Origin: Burkholderia lata
Lineage (GTDB): Bacteria; Pseudomonadota; Gammaproteobacteria; Burkholderiales; Burkholderiaceae
Length of the DNA: 64,000 nucleotides
Assembly (NCBI RefSeq): GCF_000012945.1
Contig: NC_007510.1
Coordinates: 1,240,001-1,304,000 of the forward strand
Direction: 5' to 3'
The notes beneath the pieces were generated by a model that did no database searches, was not told the DNA's origin, and saw only the letters and a program-made list of their open reading frames with translations. Each line of letters starts with the position of its first letter. The first letter of the stretch is position 1. Below, in pieces: positions 8,538 to 18,288 of the stretch. A program made the translations under genes and the position numbers.

Positions 8538-11500
8538 TTACGCATCCGTGCGCGGGCCGGCTTGCGGGCCGTGGCGTTCGAACCAGCCGCGCACGCGGCG
8601 CGCGAGCGAGTCGAAGCCGAGGTAGATCACGGGCGTCGTGAACAGCGTCAGCACCTGCGACACGATCAGGCCGCCGGCGATCGCGATCCCGAGCGGCTGG
8701 CGCAGCTCGGAGCCCGCGCCGGAGCCGACGATCAGCGGCACCGCGCCGAGCAGCGCGGCGAGCGTCGTCATCAGGATCGGCCGGAAGCGCAGCAGGCACG
8801 CCTGGTAGATCGCTTCGCGCGGCGGCTTGCCTTCGACGCGCTCGGCCTCGAGCGCGAAGTCGATCATCATGATCGCGTTCTTCTTTACGATACCGATCAG
8901 CAGCACGATGCCGATGATCCCGATGATGTCGAGGTCGTGCCCGGTGATCATCAGCGCGAGCAGCGCGCCGACGCCGGCCGACGGCAGCGTCGACAGGATC
9001 GTGATCGGGTGGATGTAGCTCTCGTACAGCACGCCGAGCACGATGTACATCGTGACGACCGCCGCGAGGATCAGGAACAGCTGGTTCGACAGCGAGGCCT
9101 GGAACGCGAGCGCCGCGCCCTGGAAGCGCGTCTGGAACGACGCGGGCAGCCCGATGTCCTTCTCGGCGGCGTCGATCGCCTTGACCGCCTCGCCGAGCGA
9201 GGCGCCCGCCGCGAGGTTGAACGAGATGGTGGTCGACGGGAACTGCGACAGGTGCGCGACCAGCAGCGGCGACGGCCGCTCGTGGAACGACGCGATCGAC
9301 GACAGCGGCACCTGGCCGCCGCCCGCCGACGGCAGGTAGATGTCGTTCAGCGATTGCGCGTAGTGCTGCTCCTTCGGCTCGGACTCGAGAATCACGCGGT
9401 ACTGGTTCGACTGCGTGAAGATCGTCGACACGATGCGCTGGCCGAACGCGTCGTACAGCGCGTTGTCGACGGTCGCCGGCGTGATGCCGAAGCGCGCGGC
9501 GCTCGGACGGTCGATCTCGATGTAGACCGACTGGCCGTTGCTCTGCAGATCGGTCGCGACGTCGGCGAGCGACGGCTCCTGCTGCAGCCGCGCGACGAGC
9601 TTCGGCACCCAGGTCGCGAATTCTTCGGAATTCGGGCTCGTCAGCATGAACTGGTACTGCGTCGGGCTGACGGTCGAGTCGATCGTCAGATCCTGCACCG
9701 ACTGCATGAACAGCGAGATGCCGGTGATGTTCGCGACGCGGTGCTGCAGATCGCGGATGATCTGCGCGGCCGTCTCGGAACGATCGTCGCGCGCCTTCAG
9801 GTTGATCAGCATCCGGCCGCTGTTCAGCGTGATGTTGCTGCCGTCGACGCCGATGAACGACGTCAGGCTCTCGACGTTCGGATCCTTCAGGATCTCGGCC
9901 GCGAGCGCCTGCTGGCGCTCGGCCATCGCGCCGTACGAGATCGACTGCGGCGCCTGCGTGATCGCCTGGATCACGCCGGTATCCTGCGCGGGGAAGAAGC
10001 CCTTCGGCACGTAGACGTACAGCAGGCCCGTCAGCGCGAGCGTCAGCAGCGCGACGACGAGCGTCGAGCGCTGGCGGTTCAGCACCCATTCGAGCGCGAC
10101 CGCGTAGCGCGCGATCACCCAGTCGATCGCCTGGTGCACGCGCGCCTCGAAGCGATGGCTCTCGGGCGGCGGCGAATGGCGCAGCAGCTTCGCGCACATC
10201 ATCGGCACGAGCGTGAGCGACACGATCGCCGAGATCACGATCGTCACCGCGAGCGTGATCGCGAATTCGTGGAACAGGCGCCCGACCACGTCGCCCATGA
10301 ACAGCAGCGGGATCAGCACCGCGATCAGCGACACCGTCAGCGAGATGATCGTGAAGCCGATCTGCTTCGAACCCTTCAGCGCGGCCTCGAGCCCTGTTTC
10401 GCCTTCCTCGACGTAGCGCGCGATGTTCTCGATCATCACGATCGCGTCGTCGACCACGAAGCCGGTCGCGATGGTGAGCGCCATCAATGACAGGTTGTTC
10501 AGCGAGAAGCCGGCCATGTACATCACCGCGAGCGTGCCGATCAGCGACAGCGGCACCGACAGGCTCGGGATGATCGTCGCGTAGATGTTCGCGAGGAACA
10601 GGTACATCACGAGCACGACCAGCCCGACCGCGAGCAGCAGCTCGAACTGCACGTCGCGCACGGCGGCGCGGATCATCGTCGTGCGGTCGGTGACGATCTG
10701 CACGTCGAGCGCGCCCGGCAGCGTTTCCTGCAGCTTCGGCAGCTGCGCCTTGATCGCGTCGACCGTCTGGATCACGTTCGCGCCCGGCTGGCGCTGCACG
10801 TTCAGGATGATCGCGGGCTCCTTGTTCACCCACGCGCCGAGCTTGGTGTTTTCCGAGCCGGCGACGACCGTCGCGACGTCGGTGAGCATCACCGGGCGGC
10901 CGTTCTTGTATGCGACGACCGCGCTGTTGTATTGATCGGCGCTCGTGAGCTGGTCGTTCGCGTTGATCGTGTACGCGCGCGTCGGGCCGTCGAAGTTGCC
11001 CTTCGGCGTGTTGACGTTCAGGTTCGAGATCGTCGTGCGCAGGTCGTCGAGGTTCATCCCGTACTGCGCGAGCGCGGTCGGGTTCGCCTGGATGCGCACG
11101 GCCGGGCGGTTGCCGCCCGACAGGCTGACGAGGCCGACGCCCGCGACCTGCGAGATCTTCATCGCGAGGCGCGTGTCGGCGAGATCCTGCACCTGCGTGA
11201 GCGGCAGTGTTTTCGACGTGACGGCGAGCGTCAGCACCGGCGCGTCGGCCGGGTTGACCTTCGCGTAGATCGGCGGGGCAGGGAGGTCGGACGGCAGCAG
11301 GTTGCCGGCCGCGTTGATCGCGGCCTGCACTTCCTGTTCGGCGATGTCGAGCGGCAGGTCGAGCGAGAACTGCAGCGTGATCACGGACGAGCCGGCCGAG
11401 CTTTGCGACGACATCTGGTTCAGCGACGGCATCTGCCCGAACTGCCGTTCGAGCGGCGCGGTGACCGACGAGGTCATTACCTCCGGGCTCGCGCCCGGGT

Positions 11501-11651
11501 AGAAGGTCTGGACCTGGATCGTCGGATAGTCGACTTCCGGCAGCGCGGCGAGCGGCAGGAAGCGCAGCGCGACGAGACCGGCCAGCATGATCGCCGCCAT
11601 CAGGAGGGCGGTGCCGACCGGCCGGAGAATGAATAGGCGGGATGGATTCAT
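8538..11651 (-). CDS. mdtB: RND multidrug efflux permease, MdtB type
   Basis: 1037-residue RND pump subunit, partner of the MdtC-type protein immediately downstream. It begins [18 protein letters not shown], and has [18 protein letters not shown] in the membrane domain and [12 protein letters not shown] before the large loop. The paired, non-identical permeases and their order (adaptor, MdtB, MdtC) distinguish this from single-permease AcrB/Mex pumps. Fifteen bases separate it from the adaptor gene and three from mdtC, so one mRNA is likely. No outer-membrane channel gene follows, so a TolC/OprM-type protein must be supplied from elsewhere. Confidence 0.94.
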   Translation of the reverse strand: MNPSRLFILRPVGTALLMAAIMLAGLVALRFLPLAALPEVDYPTIQVQTFYPGASPEVMTSSVTAPLERQFGQMPSLNQMSSQSSAGSSVITLQFSLDLPLDIAEQEVQAAINAAGNLLPSDLPAPPIYAKVNPADAPVLTLAVTSKTLPLTQVQDLADTRLAMKISQVAGVGLVSLSGGNRPAVRIQANPTALAQYGMNLDDLRTTISNLNVNTPKGNFDGPTRAYTINANDQLTSADQYNSAVVAYKNGRPVMLTDVATVVAGSENTKLGAWVNKEPAIILNVQRQPGANVIQTVDAIKAQLPKLQETLPGALDVQIVTDRTTMIRAAVRDVQFELLLAVGLVVLVMYLFLANIYATIIPSLSVPLSLIGTLAVMYMAGFSLNNLSLMALTIATGFVVDDAIVMIENIARYVEEGETGLEAALKGSKQIGFTIISLTVSLIAVLIPLLFMGDVVGRLFHEFAITLAVTIVISAIVSLTLVPMMCAKLLRHSPPPESHRFEARVHQAIDWVIARYAVALEWVLNRQRSTLVVALLTLALTGLLYVYVPKGFFPAQDTGVIQAITQAPQSISYGAMAERQQALAAEILKDPNVESLTSFIGVDGSNITLNSGRMLINLKARDDRSETAAQIIRDLQHRVANITGISLFMQSVQDLTIDSTVSPTQYQFMLTSPNSEEFATWVPKLVARLQQEPSLADVATDLQSNGQSVYIEIDRPSAARFGITPATVDNALYDAFGQRIVSTIFTQSNQYRVILESEPKEQHYAQSLNDIYLPSAGGGQVPLSSIASFHERPSPLLVAHLSQFPSTTISFNLAAGASLGEAVKAIDAAEKDIGLPASFQTRFQGAALAFQASLSNQLFLILAAVVTMYIVLGVLYESYIHPITILSTLPSAGVGALLALMITGHDLDIIGIIGIVLLIGIVKKNAIMMIDFALEAERVEGKPPREAIYQACLLRFRPILMTTLAALLGAVPLIVGSGAGSELRQPLGIAIAGGLIVSQVLTLFTTPVIYLGFDSLARRVRGWFERHGPQAGPRTDA

Positions 11652-11666
11652 CGAGCGGCCCGCGCG

Positions 11667-13037
11667 TTACTGGGCCGCGGAGGCCGCTGCCTGCGACGCG
11701 CCGTGCTTGTGTCCGCCGCGATGGCCGCCGGCACCCGATGCCCCCGACGCCGCAGCGGCGCCGTGCGCGCCCGACGCGCCTTTCGGCTTGTCGGCCGGGA
11801 TCGAGATCTTCGCGCCTTCGCGCAAGCGGTCGGAGCCGTCGGTCACCACGCGCTCGCCGAGCGACACGCCGCTGACGATGCTCGTGCGTTCGCCGTCGAC
11901 CGGGCCGATCGTGACCTTGCGCACCGTCACCGTGTTGTCGGGTTTCACGACATAGACGAACTGGCCGATCGAGCCGGTCAGCACGGCCGCCGTCGGCACG
12001 ATCGTCGCGTTGCGCAGTACGTCGACGAGCAGGCGCGTGTTCACGAACTGATTCGGGAACAGCATGCCTTCCTTGTTATCGAAGTTTGCACGCAGCTTGA
12101 CCGTACCCGTGCTCGTGTCGATCTGGTTGTCGAGCGTCGCGAGCGAGCCGGTTTCGAGCGGCACCGTGTTGTTGCGGTTGTATGCGGTGACCGACAGTTT
12201 CTGGCCTGCGTTCACCTGCTTGAGGATCTGCGGCAGGTTGTCTTCCGACGTCGTGAAGATCACGCTCATCGGCTGCAGCTGCGTGATCACGACGAGGCCG
12301 TTGGTATCGCCCGGCGTCACGTAGTTGCCGGGGTCGACCTGGCGCAGGCCGACGCGGCCCGACACCGGCGCGGTGATGCGCGCATACGTGAGGTTCAGCT
12401 TCGCGGAATCGATCGCGGCCTGGTCGGTCTTCACCGCGCCTTCGTATTGCTTGACGAGCGACGCTTGGGTATCGACGGTCTGCGACGCGATCGAATCCTG
12501 CGACAGCAGCGTCTGGTAGCGCTTCAGGTCGAGGCGGGCCGTTGTGAGCAGTGCCGAGTCGCGCGCGTGCGTGCCTTCGGCATTCTCGAGCGACACCTGG
12601 TACGGGCGCGGGTCGATCTGCGCGAGCACGTCGCCCTTCTTGACGATCTGGCCTTCCTGGAACGCTACCGACTGCAGGTAGCCGGACAACTGCGTCTTGA
12701 CCGTTACGTTCGCGAGCGGCGTGACGGTGCCGAGCGCGGACAGCACGATCGGCATTTCGCCCTGCGTCGCGGTCGCGACCTGAACGGGCTGCGGAATGTT
12801 CGCCATCGCGGCGGGGCCGCCACGGCCGCGGTGGCCGCCGGTACCGCCGGCCGCGCTTGCGCCCGCGCCGCTCGCCGCAGTGCCGGTTGCCGGCGTGCGG
12901 TTCCACGGATGCCACCACAGCAGGCCGCCGATGACGACGACCGCGAGCGCGCCGGCCATCAGCGTGCGGCGCGGGCGCCGCGCGGCGGGAGACGCGGGGT
13001 CTTTCGAAGGAGGCGTGGGCTTTTGTTCGTTATCCAT
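11667..13037 (-). CDS. mdtA: RND efflux periplasmic adaptor, MdtA type
   Basis: 456-residue membrane-fusion protein. Residues 25-45 form one membrane anchor (LMAGALAVVVIGGLLWW). A Gly/Ala-rich linker with GGTGGHRGRGG follows. Next come the split biotinyl-lipoyl domain (VTVKTQLSGYLQSVAFQEGQ and ITAPVSGRVGLRQVDPG), an alpha-hairpin between them, and beta-barrel and membrane-proximal domains. The C-terminal 40 residues are a His/Gly/Ala-rich tail (GGHRGGHKHG) that could bind metal, though this is speculative. It would bridge the MdtBC pump to an outer-membrane channel. First gene of the operon; a candidate promoter lies at 13201-13229. Confidence 0.93.
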   Translation of the reverse strand: MDNEQKPTPPSKDPASPAARRPRRTLMAGALAVVVIGGLLWWHPWNRTPATGTAASGAGASAAGGTGGHRGRGGPAAMANIPQPVQVATATQGEMPIVLSALGTVTPLANVTVKTQLSGYLQSVAFQEGQIVKKGDVLAQIDPRPYQVSLENAEGTHARDSALLTTARLDLKRYQTLLSQDSIASQTVDTQASLVKQYEGAVKTDQAAIDSAKLNLTYARITAPVSGRVGLRQVDPGNYVTPGDTNGLVVITQLQPMSVIFTTSEDNLPQILKQVNAGQKLSVTAYNRNNTVPLETGSLATLDNQIDTSTGTVKLRANFDNKEGMLFPNQFVNTRLLVDVLRNATIVPTAAVLTGSIGQFVYVVKPDNTVTVRKVTIGPVDGERTSIVSGVSLGERVVTDGSDRLREGAKISIPADKPKGASGAHGAAAASGASGAGGHRGGHKHGASQAAASAAQ

Positions 13038-13200
13038 CGTGATCTGTCAGGAAGACGGCGCGGCGTGCCGGAAATCGGACTGCTGGGCTGCGCGTGGGCG
13101 AGCGGTGCCGGGAGGGGGCGTCCGGCTCGGTCCGGGCCCCCGCCGGTCTGCGCGGGAAAAGAGCGGTGCGCACCGCGAGTGCGGCGCGACGATGGGCATG

Positions 13201-13229
13201 ATCCTACGTCCCGTCCCCGTTACAGTCCA
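13201..13229 (-). promoter_or_regulatory. Candidate promoter of the mdtABC operon
   Basis: Minus strand TGGACT, 17 bases, TAGGAT, four of six matches in each hexamer, about 165 bases before the mdtA start. It lies in the 253-base gap between mdtA and the broken IclR gene. Tentative. Confidence 0.35.
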
Positions 13230-13290
13230 GTGGTCTATCTTTCAACGGGTTACGGTCGTTACAGAACGCGACAGGACGATGACGAAACGA

Positions 13291-14108
13291 TTACACGCTG
13301 ATGCGACGGGCCGGTGCGCCGCCGATCTCGCGGGTGATTTTCGCGATGCATTCGTGCAGCGCGGGCACCACGTGTTCGTGCAGCCATTCGGGCGGGCACT
13401 GGTGCGACGCGCCACCGCAATTCACCGAATAGCGCTGCCCCGACGGGCCGACGAAACCGGCCGCGACGGCATTCAGGCCCTCGCGCCATTCGCCGATCGC
13501 GATCGCGTGGCCGTCGCGCATCGCGTCGTCCAGCGCGGGGGCGCGGACACATGCGGCCAGTCGTCGCCCGCCGTGGTGCGCAGCGACTCGAGCAACAGGC
13601 GGCGTTCGTCTTCCTCGAGTGCGGCGAGATACGCGCGGCCCACTGCGGTGCGCGCGATGTCCATCCGCGAGCCGATTTCGAGGCGCGTGACGAGCACGGC
13701 CGAGCGCGGCCGGATCACGTCGATCGCGACCATGTCGAGCCGGTCGCGCACCGCGAGGTGCACGGACAGCGACGTGCGTTCGGCCAGTTCGATCATGAAC
13801 GGCCGCGAACGCGCGCGGATGTCGAAGTTGCGCAGGAAGCCGTGGCTCAGTTCGAGCACCGACGCGGTGAGCACGAAGCGCTCGCTGTCGGGCAACTGGA
13901 ACAGGAAGCCGGCGCTGACGAGCGTCGCGGTGATGCGCGAGACGGTCGGCTTCGGGATGCCGGTCAGTTCGGTCAGCTCGCGGTTGCTGACAGGCGCGTC
14001 GGCCGCCGCGATGCGGCGCAGCACGGCGAGGCCGCGGGCGAGGGCGGTGATCTCGTCGGGCGACGATTCACGGTCCCGCGACGCGGGATGGGTTACAGTT
14101 GTCGACAC
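13291..14108 (-). pseudogene. IclR-family regulator split by a one-base frameshift
   Basis: Two overlapping frames together make one IclR protein. The first (from the GTG at 14108) has the winged helix-turn-helix (ALARGLAVLRRI, then NRELTELTGIPKPTVSRI) and most of the effector domain up to LRTTAGDDWPHVSA. There the frame slips into unrelated sequence and stops at 13473. The second frame continues the effector domain (MRDGHAIAIGEWREGLNAV) through its true C-terminus at 13291. Restoring one base in the run of five Gs at 13537-13541 rejoins them as APPALDDAMRDG. The defect is therefore a homopolymer indel, either a real mutation or a sequencing error. If real, the repressor loses its ligand-domain end. 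The regulated operon is unknown; mdtABC lies next to it on the same strand. Confidence 0.8.
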
Positions 14109-14243
14109 GAGGGATTCTCTCTAATTCCGAAACTCGATTTCAATTTTGTTGGTATTGTAGGACTATTGTCAAAGGATGCATGTTCTGCTGGCGAACCGGT
14201 CATTGGATGAGATTTTACGGGTTCACCCTTGGTTTATTAGGAA

Positions 14244-14261
14244 AACGCTCAAATGAGCGTT
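14244..14261. promoter_or_regulatory. Palindromic operator-like site
   Basis: AACGCTCA-AA-TGAGCGTT, perfect 8-bp arms with a 2-bp centre. It lies between the IclR-type start and the promoter at 14295-14323, in an unusually AT-rich stretch, and so could control either. Binding protein unknown. Confidence 0.45.
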
Positions 14262-14294
14262 GCCAGAAAGTGCATGAACCGGTGCAAATACCGC

Positions 14295-14323
14295 TTGACT
14301 TGTCGGGCGGAAACGGAAAGAAT
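14295..14323 (+). promoter_or_regulatory. Sigma-70-like promoter of the candidate small RNA
   Basis: TTGACT (5 of 6) and AAGAAT (4 of 6) separated by 17 bases. A start near 14330 places the first perfect hairpin at the very 5' end of the transcript and the terminator about 125 bases downstream. Confidence 0.6.
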
Positions 14324-14329
14324 GTCTCA

Positions 14330-14456
14330 CGTTTTCGAAACATCGTTTCAAGAGTTTAACCGGCAACGATGTTTCGCGCAGTCTCTCAGGTTCTAGCACG
14401 GCCCTCGGAATGGCTAGAACTTTTTTAGCGCCACGGTCTCCGTGGCGCTTTTTTTT
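14330..14456 (+). ncRNA. Candidate structured small RNA, about 127 nt
   Basis: No coding frame explains this interval. It carries a 12-bp perfect inverted repeat (14336-14347 with 14365-14376), an 8-bp perfect inverted repeat (14390-14397 with 14413-14420), and then an intrinsic terminator (14427-14456). A matching promoter sits just upstream. Promoter, compact structure and terminator in a 160-base span are what a stand-alone small regulatory RNA shows. No gene follows on the plus strand, so this is not a leader or attenuator. A run of six Ts (14421-14426) just before the terminator stem and the final U8 tail could serve Hfq binding. I do not recognise the family. Confidence 0.6.
14427..14456 (+). 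terminator. Intrinsic terminator of the candidate small RNA
   Basis: AGCGCCACGG, loop TCT, CCGTGGCGCT and a run of eight Ts: a perfect 10-bp stem. No plus-strand protein gene ends here. Confidence 0.9.
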
Positions 14457-14577
14457 GCCCGTCTTTCTGCTCGTCCGCCCGGACGCGTCAGGCCCGTATT
14501 ATCCCCCGATCGTCGAACCCCCCTGTTTGAACGCAGGCGGCCGCTGTTTGCGCGCGCGCTTTGCGTGTGCGCCGGCG

Positions 14578-14612
14578 AAAAAAAAGCGCGATGCCCGCAC
14601 TGGGCATCGCGC
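14578..14612 (-). terminator. Intrinsic terminator downstream of the PhoX-like gene
   Basis: Minus strand: GCGCGATGCCC, loop AGTGC, GGGCATCGCGC, then eight Ts. An 11-bp perfect stem 85 bases past the stop codon at 14697. The stretch 14457-14577 between the two terminators holds nothing recognisable. Confidence 0.88.
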
Positions 14613-14696
14613 ATCAAACGGCGTGGAGCGCCGACGAATGAACGGTGATGAAGAAAGGGGCCTGGCCGGGACGCAGGCCCGCCTCGCGTGGTCCGG

Positions 14697-16661
14697 TCAG
14701 GCCTTCGCGAGCTTGATGCTGGTCTGCTCGGCCGTCAGGTAGCCGACGCTGGCGCCGAAGCGGTCCTTGAAGTTCGCGCGCACGAGCGGATCGAGCGTCG
14801 GCTTGACCTTGTCGTGCAGCGGCGATTCCCAGTCGCCCGCGTGCTGGAAGTTGCTCATGATGTACGTCCAGCCGTTGATCTCGTCGACCGCGTGCAGGCC
14901 CGTCGATTCGGCGCCGGCCGGGCACGACAGCACGCGCGTGAGCGATTTCGTGTCGACGTTGTAGGCCCACAGGAAGTTGTTCACGTGCATGCCCGAGTCT
15001 TCGCCGATGAAGAGCGTGCGCAGCTTTTCGGAAAACTTCAGGTTGTCCGGGTTCGCGATCTTGTCCGGGTTCGCGAGGTTGCCGAGCCCGTCGGCGGCGG
15101 CGAGATCCTCGCCGACCAGCGCGGCCGGCGCGCCCATGTCGACCGGCACCCATTCACTGTCGATCGCGCTGCCCGTCGTGTCGCGCTGGCTGCCCTTCAG
15201 GTTCAGTGCATAGACGGCGCCCGCGGTGATCTTCTTGTCGACCGCGACGTCGCGCGACACCGCATTGCCCTTGACCATCGACGTTTCGATCCGCGACATC
15301 GCCGTATAGACGATCTTGTCCTTCGCGTTCACGGTCGTGCCTTCGAGCTTCGTGAAGCCCATGCTGCCGCCGAGCAGCGCCGCGTAGCGGTGCGTCTCGA
15401 GGAACGCGGCCGCCTTTTCCATCCCCGGCTTCACGCGCATCCAGTTGAACTTGCCGCCGAAGTGGATCTTCGTGTAGCTCGCATCGTTCGGGTCGGTGGT
15501 CGTCAGGTCCATGATGTCCGACGCCTTCAGCGTGTTCGCGAGCGCTTCGATCTCGCTGCTCGTCGCGTGGCCGATCTTGATCCACGTGAGCGTCGCGGTG
15601 CCCGCACCGGCGGACGACGTCTGCGTCCACTTCGCGACGTACAGCGTGCCGGCCGACAGGTCGGCCGCCTTGTCGGCGACGAACATGAACAGGCCGCCGT
15701 TGGTTGCGTCGTCACCCATCATCACGGTGCGCTGGTCCGGCATCACCTGGATCAGCTCGTGCGAGATGCGGCCGAGGCAGTAGTGCTTCTTCACGGTGCC
15801 CGTGCCGTCCGGATTCACGGTGATCTCGGGCAGGTGGCCGTAGTGGTAGGGGTTCGCCTTCGTCTCGTCGCCGAACGTGTTCTTGCTGAACGCCTTGAAC
15901 TGCGCGTCGGTCGCGACCTTCGTCGCGTCCGGTTCGTACTCCTCGCTCGACAGGTGCGTGCCCCACGGCGACAGGCTCGCGCCGCACGTGATCCACAGGC
16001 CGTGCGCCTTCGACGTGTCGACGTTGTGGTACTTGACGACCTTCAGCGCGCCGTTGGCCGGATCCTGGTCGAGCGTGAGCACCGCGATCGGCGACGGCAG
16101 CTGGCCGTACTGCGATGCGCTGGCCTGGTCGCGGGTCGTGTATTCGAACTGCACGACGGCGAACACCGTGTTGCCCTTCACGCCGGGCACGTTTGCGTTC
16201 TTCAGCGTCAGCAGCGAGCTGCCGTCCGGGCAGTCGGAATAGAACTGGCGCTCCTTGCCGGCCACCGAGCGATCGATGATCGGCTGGTTGTTGATGTCGT
16301 AGTAGCCGCCCGCGAGCGTCGTGCCGCCCTTGCCGTCCGGCACCAGGTCGCCCGTCACGAAGAACGGCCGGTACGCCAGCTTGAAGTTGCGTGCCGAGCC
16401 GTCCGAGAACGACACCGACAGCGTCGAGCCGACCGTCGTCGTGGCCATCGCGGCCGCGTTGTCGAGCGAGGGCGCGGCCATCGCCGAGAACGTCGCCGAC
16501 GTGTACGCGGCGGCGACCGGGGCCGGCGTCGACGCGGGATTGTCGTCGCCGCCGCAACCCGTCAGCAGGGCCGGCAGCGCGAGGCCGGAAAGCGGAAGCA
16601 TCGGCGCGCCGGCGAGGATCTTCAGGGCCTGACGACGGGAAGTATTGGGCAACGCGGGCAT
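14697..16661 (-). CDS. PhoX-like (DUF839) secreted phosphatase
   Basis: 654-residue exported protein of the PhoX/DUF839 beta-propeller family; characterised members are calcium- and iron-dependent alkaline phosphatases. The N-terminus has a twin-arginine motif (SRRQALK) followed by a hydrophobic stretch that ends in a lipobox-like LLTGCGG. It should be folded before Tat export and may be anchored as a lipoprotein. Family blocks include GLWITCGASLSPWGTHLSSE, whose Cys and Glu residues are metal ligands in PhoX, and LFMFVADKAADLSAGTLYVA. I chose the start at 16661, which places the RR motif eight residues from the N-terminus; a longer frame to 16718 is possible. No Pho-box match convinced me, so phosphate control is not shown. 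Confidence 0.82.
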   Translation of the reverse strand: MPALPNTSRRQALKILAGAPMLPLSGLALPALLTGCGGDDNPASTPAPVAAAYTSATFSAMAAPSLDNAAAMATTTVGSTLSVSFSDGSARNFKLAYRPFFVTGDLVPDGKGGTTLAGGYYDINNQPIIDRSVAGKERQFYSDCPDGSSLLTLKNANVPGVKGNTVFAVVQFEYTTRDQASASQYGQLPSPIAVLTLDQDPANGALKVVKYHNVDTSKAHGLWITCGASLSPWGTHLSSEEYEPDATKVATDAQFKAFSKNTFGDETKANPYHYGHLPEITVNPDGTGTVKKHYCLGRISHELIQVMPDQRTVMMGDDATNGGLFMFVADKAADLSAGTLYVAKWTQTSSAGAGTATLTWIKIGHATSSEIEALANTLKASDIMDLTTTDPNDASYTKIHFGGKFNWMRVKPGMEKAAAFLETHRYAALLGGSMGFTKLEGTTVNAKDKIVYTAMSRIETSMVKGNAVSRDVAVDKKITAGAVYALNLKGSQRDTTGSAIDSEWVPVDMGAPAALVGEDLAAADGLGNLANPDKIANPDNLKFSEKLRTLFIGEDSGMHVNNFLWAYNVDTKSLTRVLSCPAGAESTGLHAVDEINGWTYIMSNFQHAGDWESPLHDKVKPTLDPLVRANFKDRFGASVGYLTAEQTSIKLAKA

Positions 16662-16820
16662 GTGGTGTCCAGTTTCAGTTGTTGGAAGAATGGCCTTCGC
16701 GAGGCAGGCGGTCAGCAAGCTCGGCGAAGGCGAATTGAAAACTGGACGGAAGTGTAAGGACGCTAGATGAAAGTTTTTTGAATTGAAAACGTAATGATAC
16801 GTCGGGCGTTCGTCAGGCGC

Positions 16821-18014
16821 TCAATCGCGTTCGGGCGTTGCCGAGATGCGGTGGATCGACAGGTCCGCGCCGTCGAACTCGGCTTCGCGATCGAGGCGCA
16901 GCCCGACGGTCGCTTTCAGCGCGCCGTAGACGAGCGTGCCGCCCGCGGTCGCGATCGCGATGCCGCCGAGCGTGCCGACGAGCTGCGACATGAACGACAC
17001 GCCGCCGAGACCGCCGAGCGCCGGCAGGCCGAACACGCCGGCAGCAAGGCCGCCGAGCGCGCCGCACATGCCGTGCAGCGGCCACACGCCGAGCACGTCG
17101 TCGATGCGCCACTTGTTCTGCACGCAGGTGAACATCGCGACGAACAGTGCGCCGGCCGCGGCACCCGTGACCAGTGCGCCGATCGGGTGCATCACGTCGG
17201 AGCCCGCGCACACCGCGACGAGGCCCGCGAGCGGCCCGTTGTACGTGAAGCCCGGGTCGTTGCGGCCGGCCATCCACGCGGCGAGCGTGCCGCCGACCAT
17301 CGCCATCAGCGAGTTCACGGCGACGAGGCCGCTGATCTTGTCGAGCGTCTGCGCACTCATCACGTTGAAGCCGAACCAGCCGACCGCGAGTACCCACGCG
17401 CCGAGCGCGAGGAACGGGATGTTCGACGGCGGGTGCGCGGCGATCCGGCCGTCCTTCGCATAGCGGCCGTGGCGCGCGCCGAGCAGCAGCACGGCCGGCA
17501 GCGCGACCCAGCCGCCGAACGCGTGCACGACGACGGAGCCCGCGAAATCATGGAACGGCGCACCGAACGCGTGCGTGAGCCAGGCCTGCACGCCGAAGCG
17601 GTTGTTCCAGGCGATTCCTTCGAAGAACGGATAGATGAAGCCGACGATGATCAGCGTCGCGACGAGCTGCGGATTGAACTTCGCGCGCTCGGCGATGCCG
17701 CCGGACACGATCGCGGGAATCGCCGCCGCGAAGGTCAGCAGGAAGAAGAAGCGCACGAGCGCGTAGCCGCTGTGCTGCGACAGCGTGCCGATGTCGTCGA
17801 AGAACTCGACGCCGTACGCGATCGTGTACCCGATGAAGAAGTACGCGAGTGTCGACACCGAGAAGTCGACCAGGATCTTCACGAGCGCGTTGACCTGGTT
17901 CTTCTTGCGGACCGTGCCGAGTTCGAGAAATGCAAAGCCCGCGTGCATCGCGAGCACCATGACGGCGCCGATCAACAGGAACAGTGTGTCGACGCCGGAT
18001 TTCAGACCATCCAT
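16821..18014 (-). CDS. amt: Ammonium transporter (Amt/AmtB family)
   Basis: 397-residue integral membrane ammonium channel with about 11 membrane helices. The pore histidine pair is present: H164 (VVVHAFGG) and H314 (WPLHGMCG), both four residues earlier than E. coli AmtB H168/H318. The conserved Asp is D156 (FHDFAGS). It imports ammonium when nitrogen is scarce. Unlike the common glnK-amtB arrangement, no PII gene is adjacent. The start at 18014 has AAGGAAG seven bases upstream; the longer frame to 18182 runs through the promoter and was rejected. A near-consensus sigma-54 promoter and an NtrC-type site lie upstream. Confidence 0.94.
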   Translation of the reverse strand: MDGLKSGVDTLFLLIGAVMVLAMHAGFAFLELGTVRKKNQVNALVKILVDFSVSTLAYFFIGYTIAYGVEFFDDIGTLSQHSGYALVRFFFLLTFAAAIPAIVSGGIAERAKFNPQLVATLIIVGFIYPFFEGIAWNNRFGVQAWLTHAFGAPFHDFAGSVVVHAFGGWVALPAVLLLGARHGRYAKDGRIAAHPPSNIPFLALGAWVLAVGWFGFNVMSAQTLDKISGLVAVNSLMAMVGGTLAAWMAGRNDPGFTYNGPLAGLVAVCAGSDVMHPIGALVTGAAAGALFVAMFTCVQNKWRIDDVLGVWPLHGMCGALGGLAAGVFGLPALGGLGGVSFMSQLVGTLGGIAIATAGGTLVYGALKATVGLRLDREAEFDGADLSIHRISATPERD

Positions 18015-18049
18015 GCCGTGGCTTCCTTGCGCCAAAAACGGGCAAGGAA

Positions 18050-18066
18050 CGCAAGTATCGAGCCAA
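18050..18066 (-). promoter_or_regulatory. Sigma-54 (RpoN) promoter of amt
   Basis: Minus strand TTGGCTCGATACTTGCG matches YTGGCACGrNNNTTGCW at all but two positions, with the GG and GC doublets exactly ten bases apart. It is 36 bases before the amt start codon, just the spacing expected for transcription starting near 18039. Confidence 0.8.
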
Positions 18067-18178
18067 CTTGGTGAACGGCTGCGTGGAGTTGGTGCTTCGA
18101 CACCGTGTGGTGCGGCAATCCGGTGAATCGTGCACGGGAAGGGGGCGCGGCCGCTGCGGGTGCGACGCGATGCCGGTT

Positions 18179-18193
18179 GCACGCGTGTGGTGC
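18179..18193. promoter_or_regulatory. NtrC-type enhancer site upstream of amt
   Basis: GCAC-N7-GTGC, the NtrC half-site geometry, about 140 bases upstream of the predicted start. Around it (18099-18277) the motif GGTGC recurs at least eight times, with an additional CACC-N4-GGTG at 18101-18112, so several NtrC dimers could bind in an array. Confidence 0.6.
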
Positions 18194-18288
18194 GGCGCGT
18201 GCGGAACTGGTGCGTGCGATGTGCCGATTGGTGCGGTGTGGTGCGTCGTGGTGCGCGACGGTGCGTCGCTGCGCACCGTTCCGGCGCG

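Noticed and set aside
5052..10490. An 1812-residue open frame on the plus strand, antisense to mdtB and mdtC
   Set aside because: It is composed of Arg/Asp/Gln-rich sequence with no family, arising from the third-base GC bias of the two RND genes on the other strand.
6343..10833. A 1496-residue minus-strand open frame crossing mdtB and mdtC
   Set aside because: It overlaps both permease genes in another frame, is Arg/Asp-rich throughout and has no start signal.
14410..14742. A 110-residue plus-strand frame near the small-RNA terminator
   Set aside because: It runs through two intrinsic terminators and has no ribosome site.
16731..16790. A possible Pho box before the PhoX-like gene
   Set aside because: CTTTCAT fits a half-site but the second repeat at the proper 11-base spacing does not, so phosphate control is not supported.
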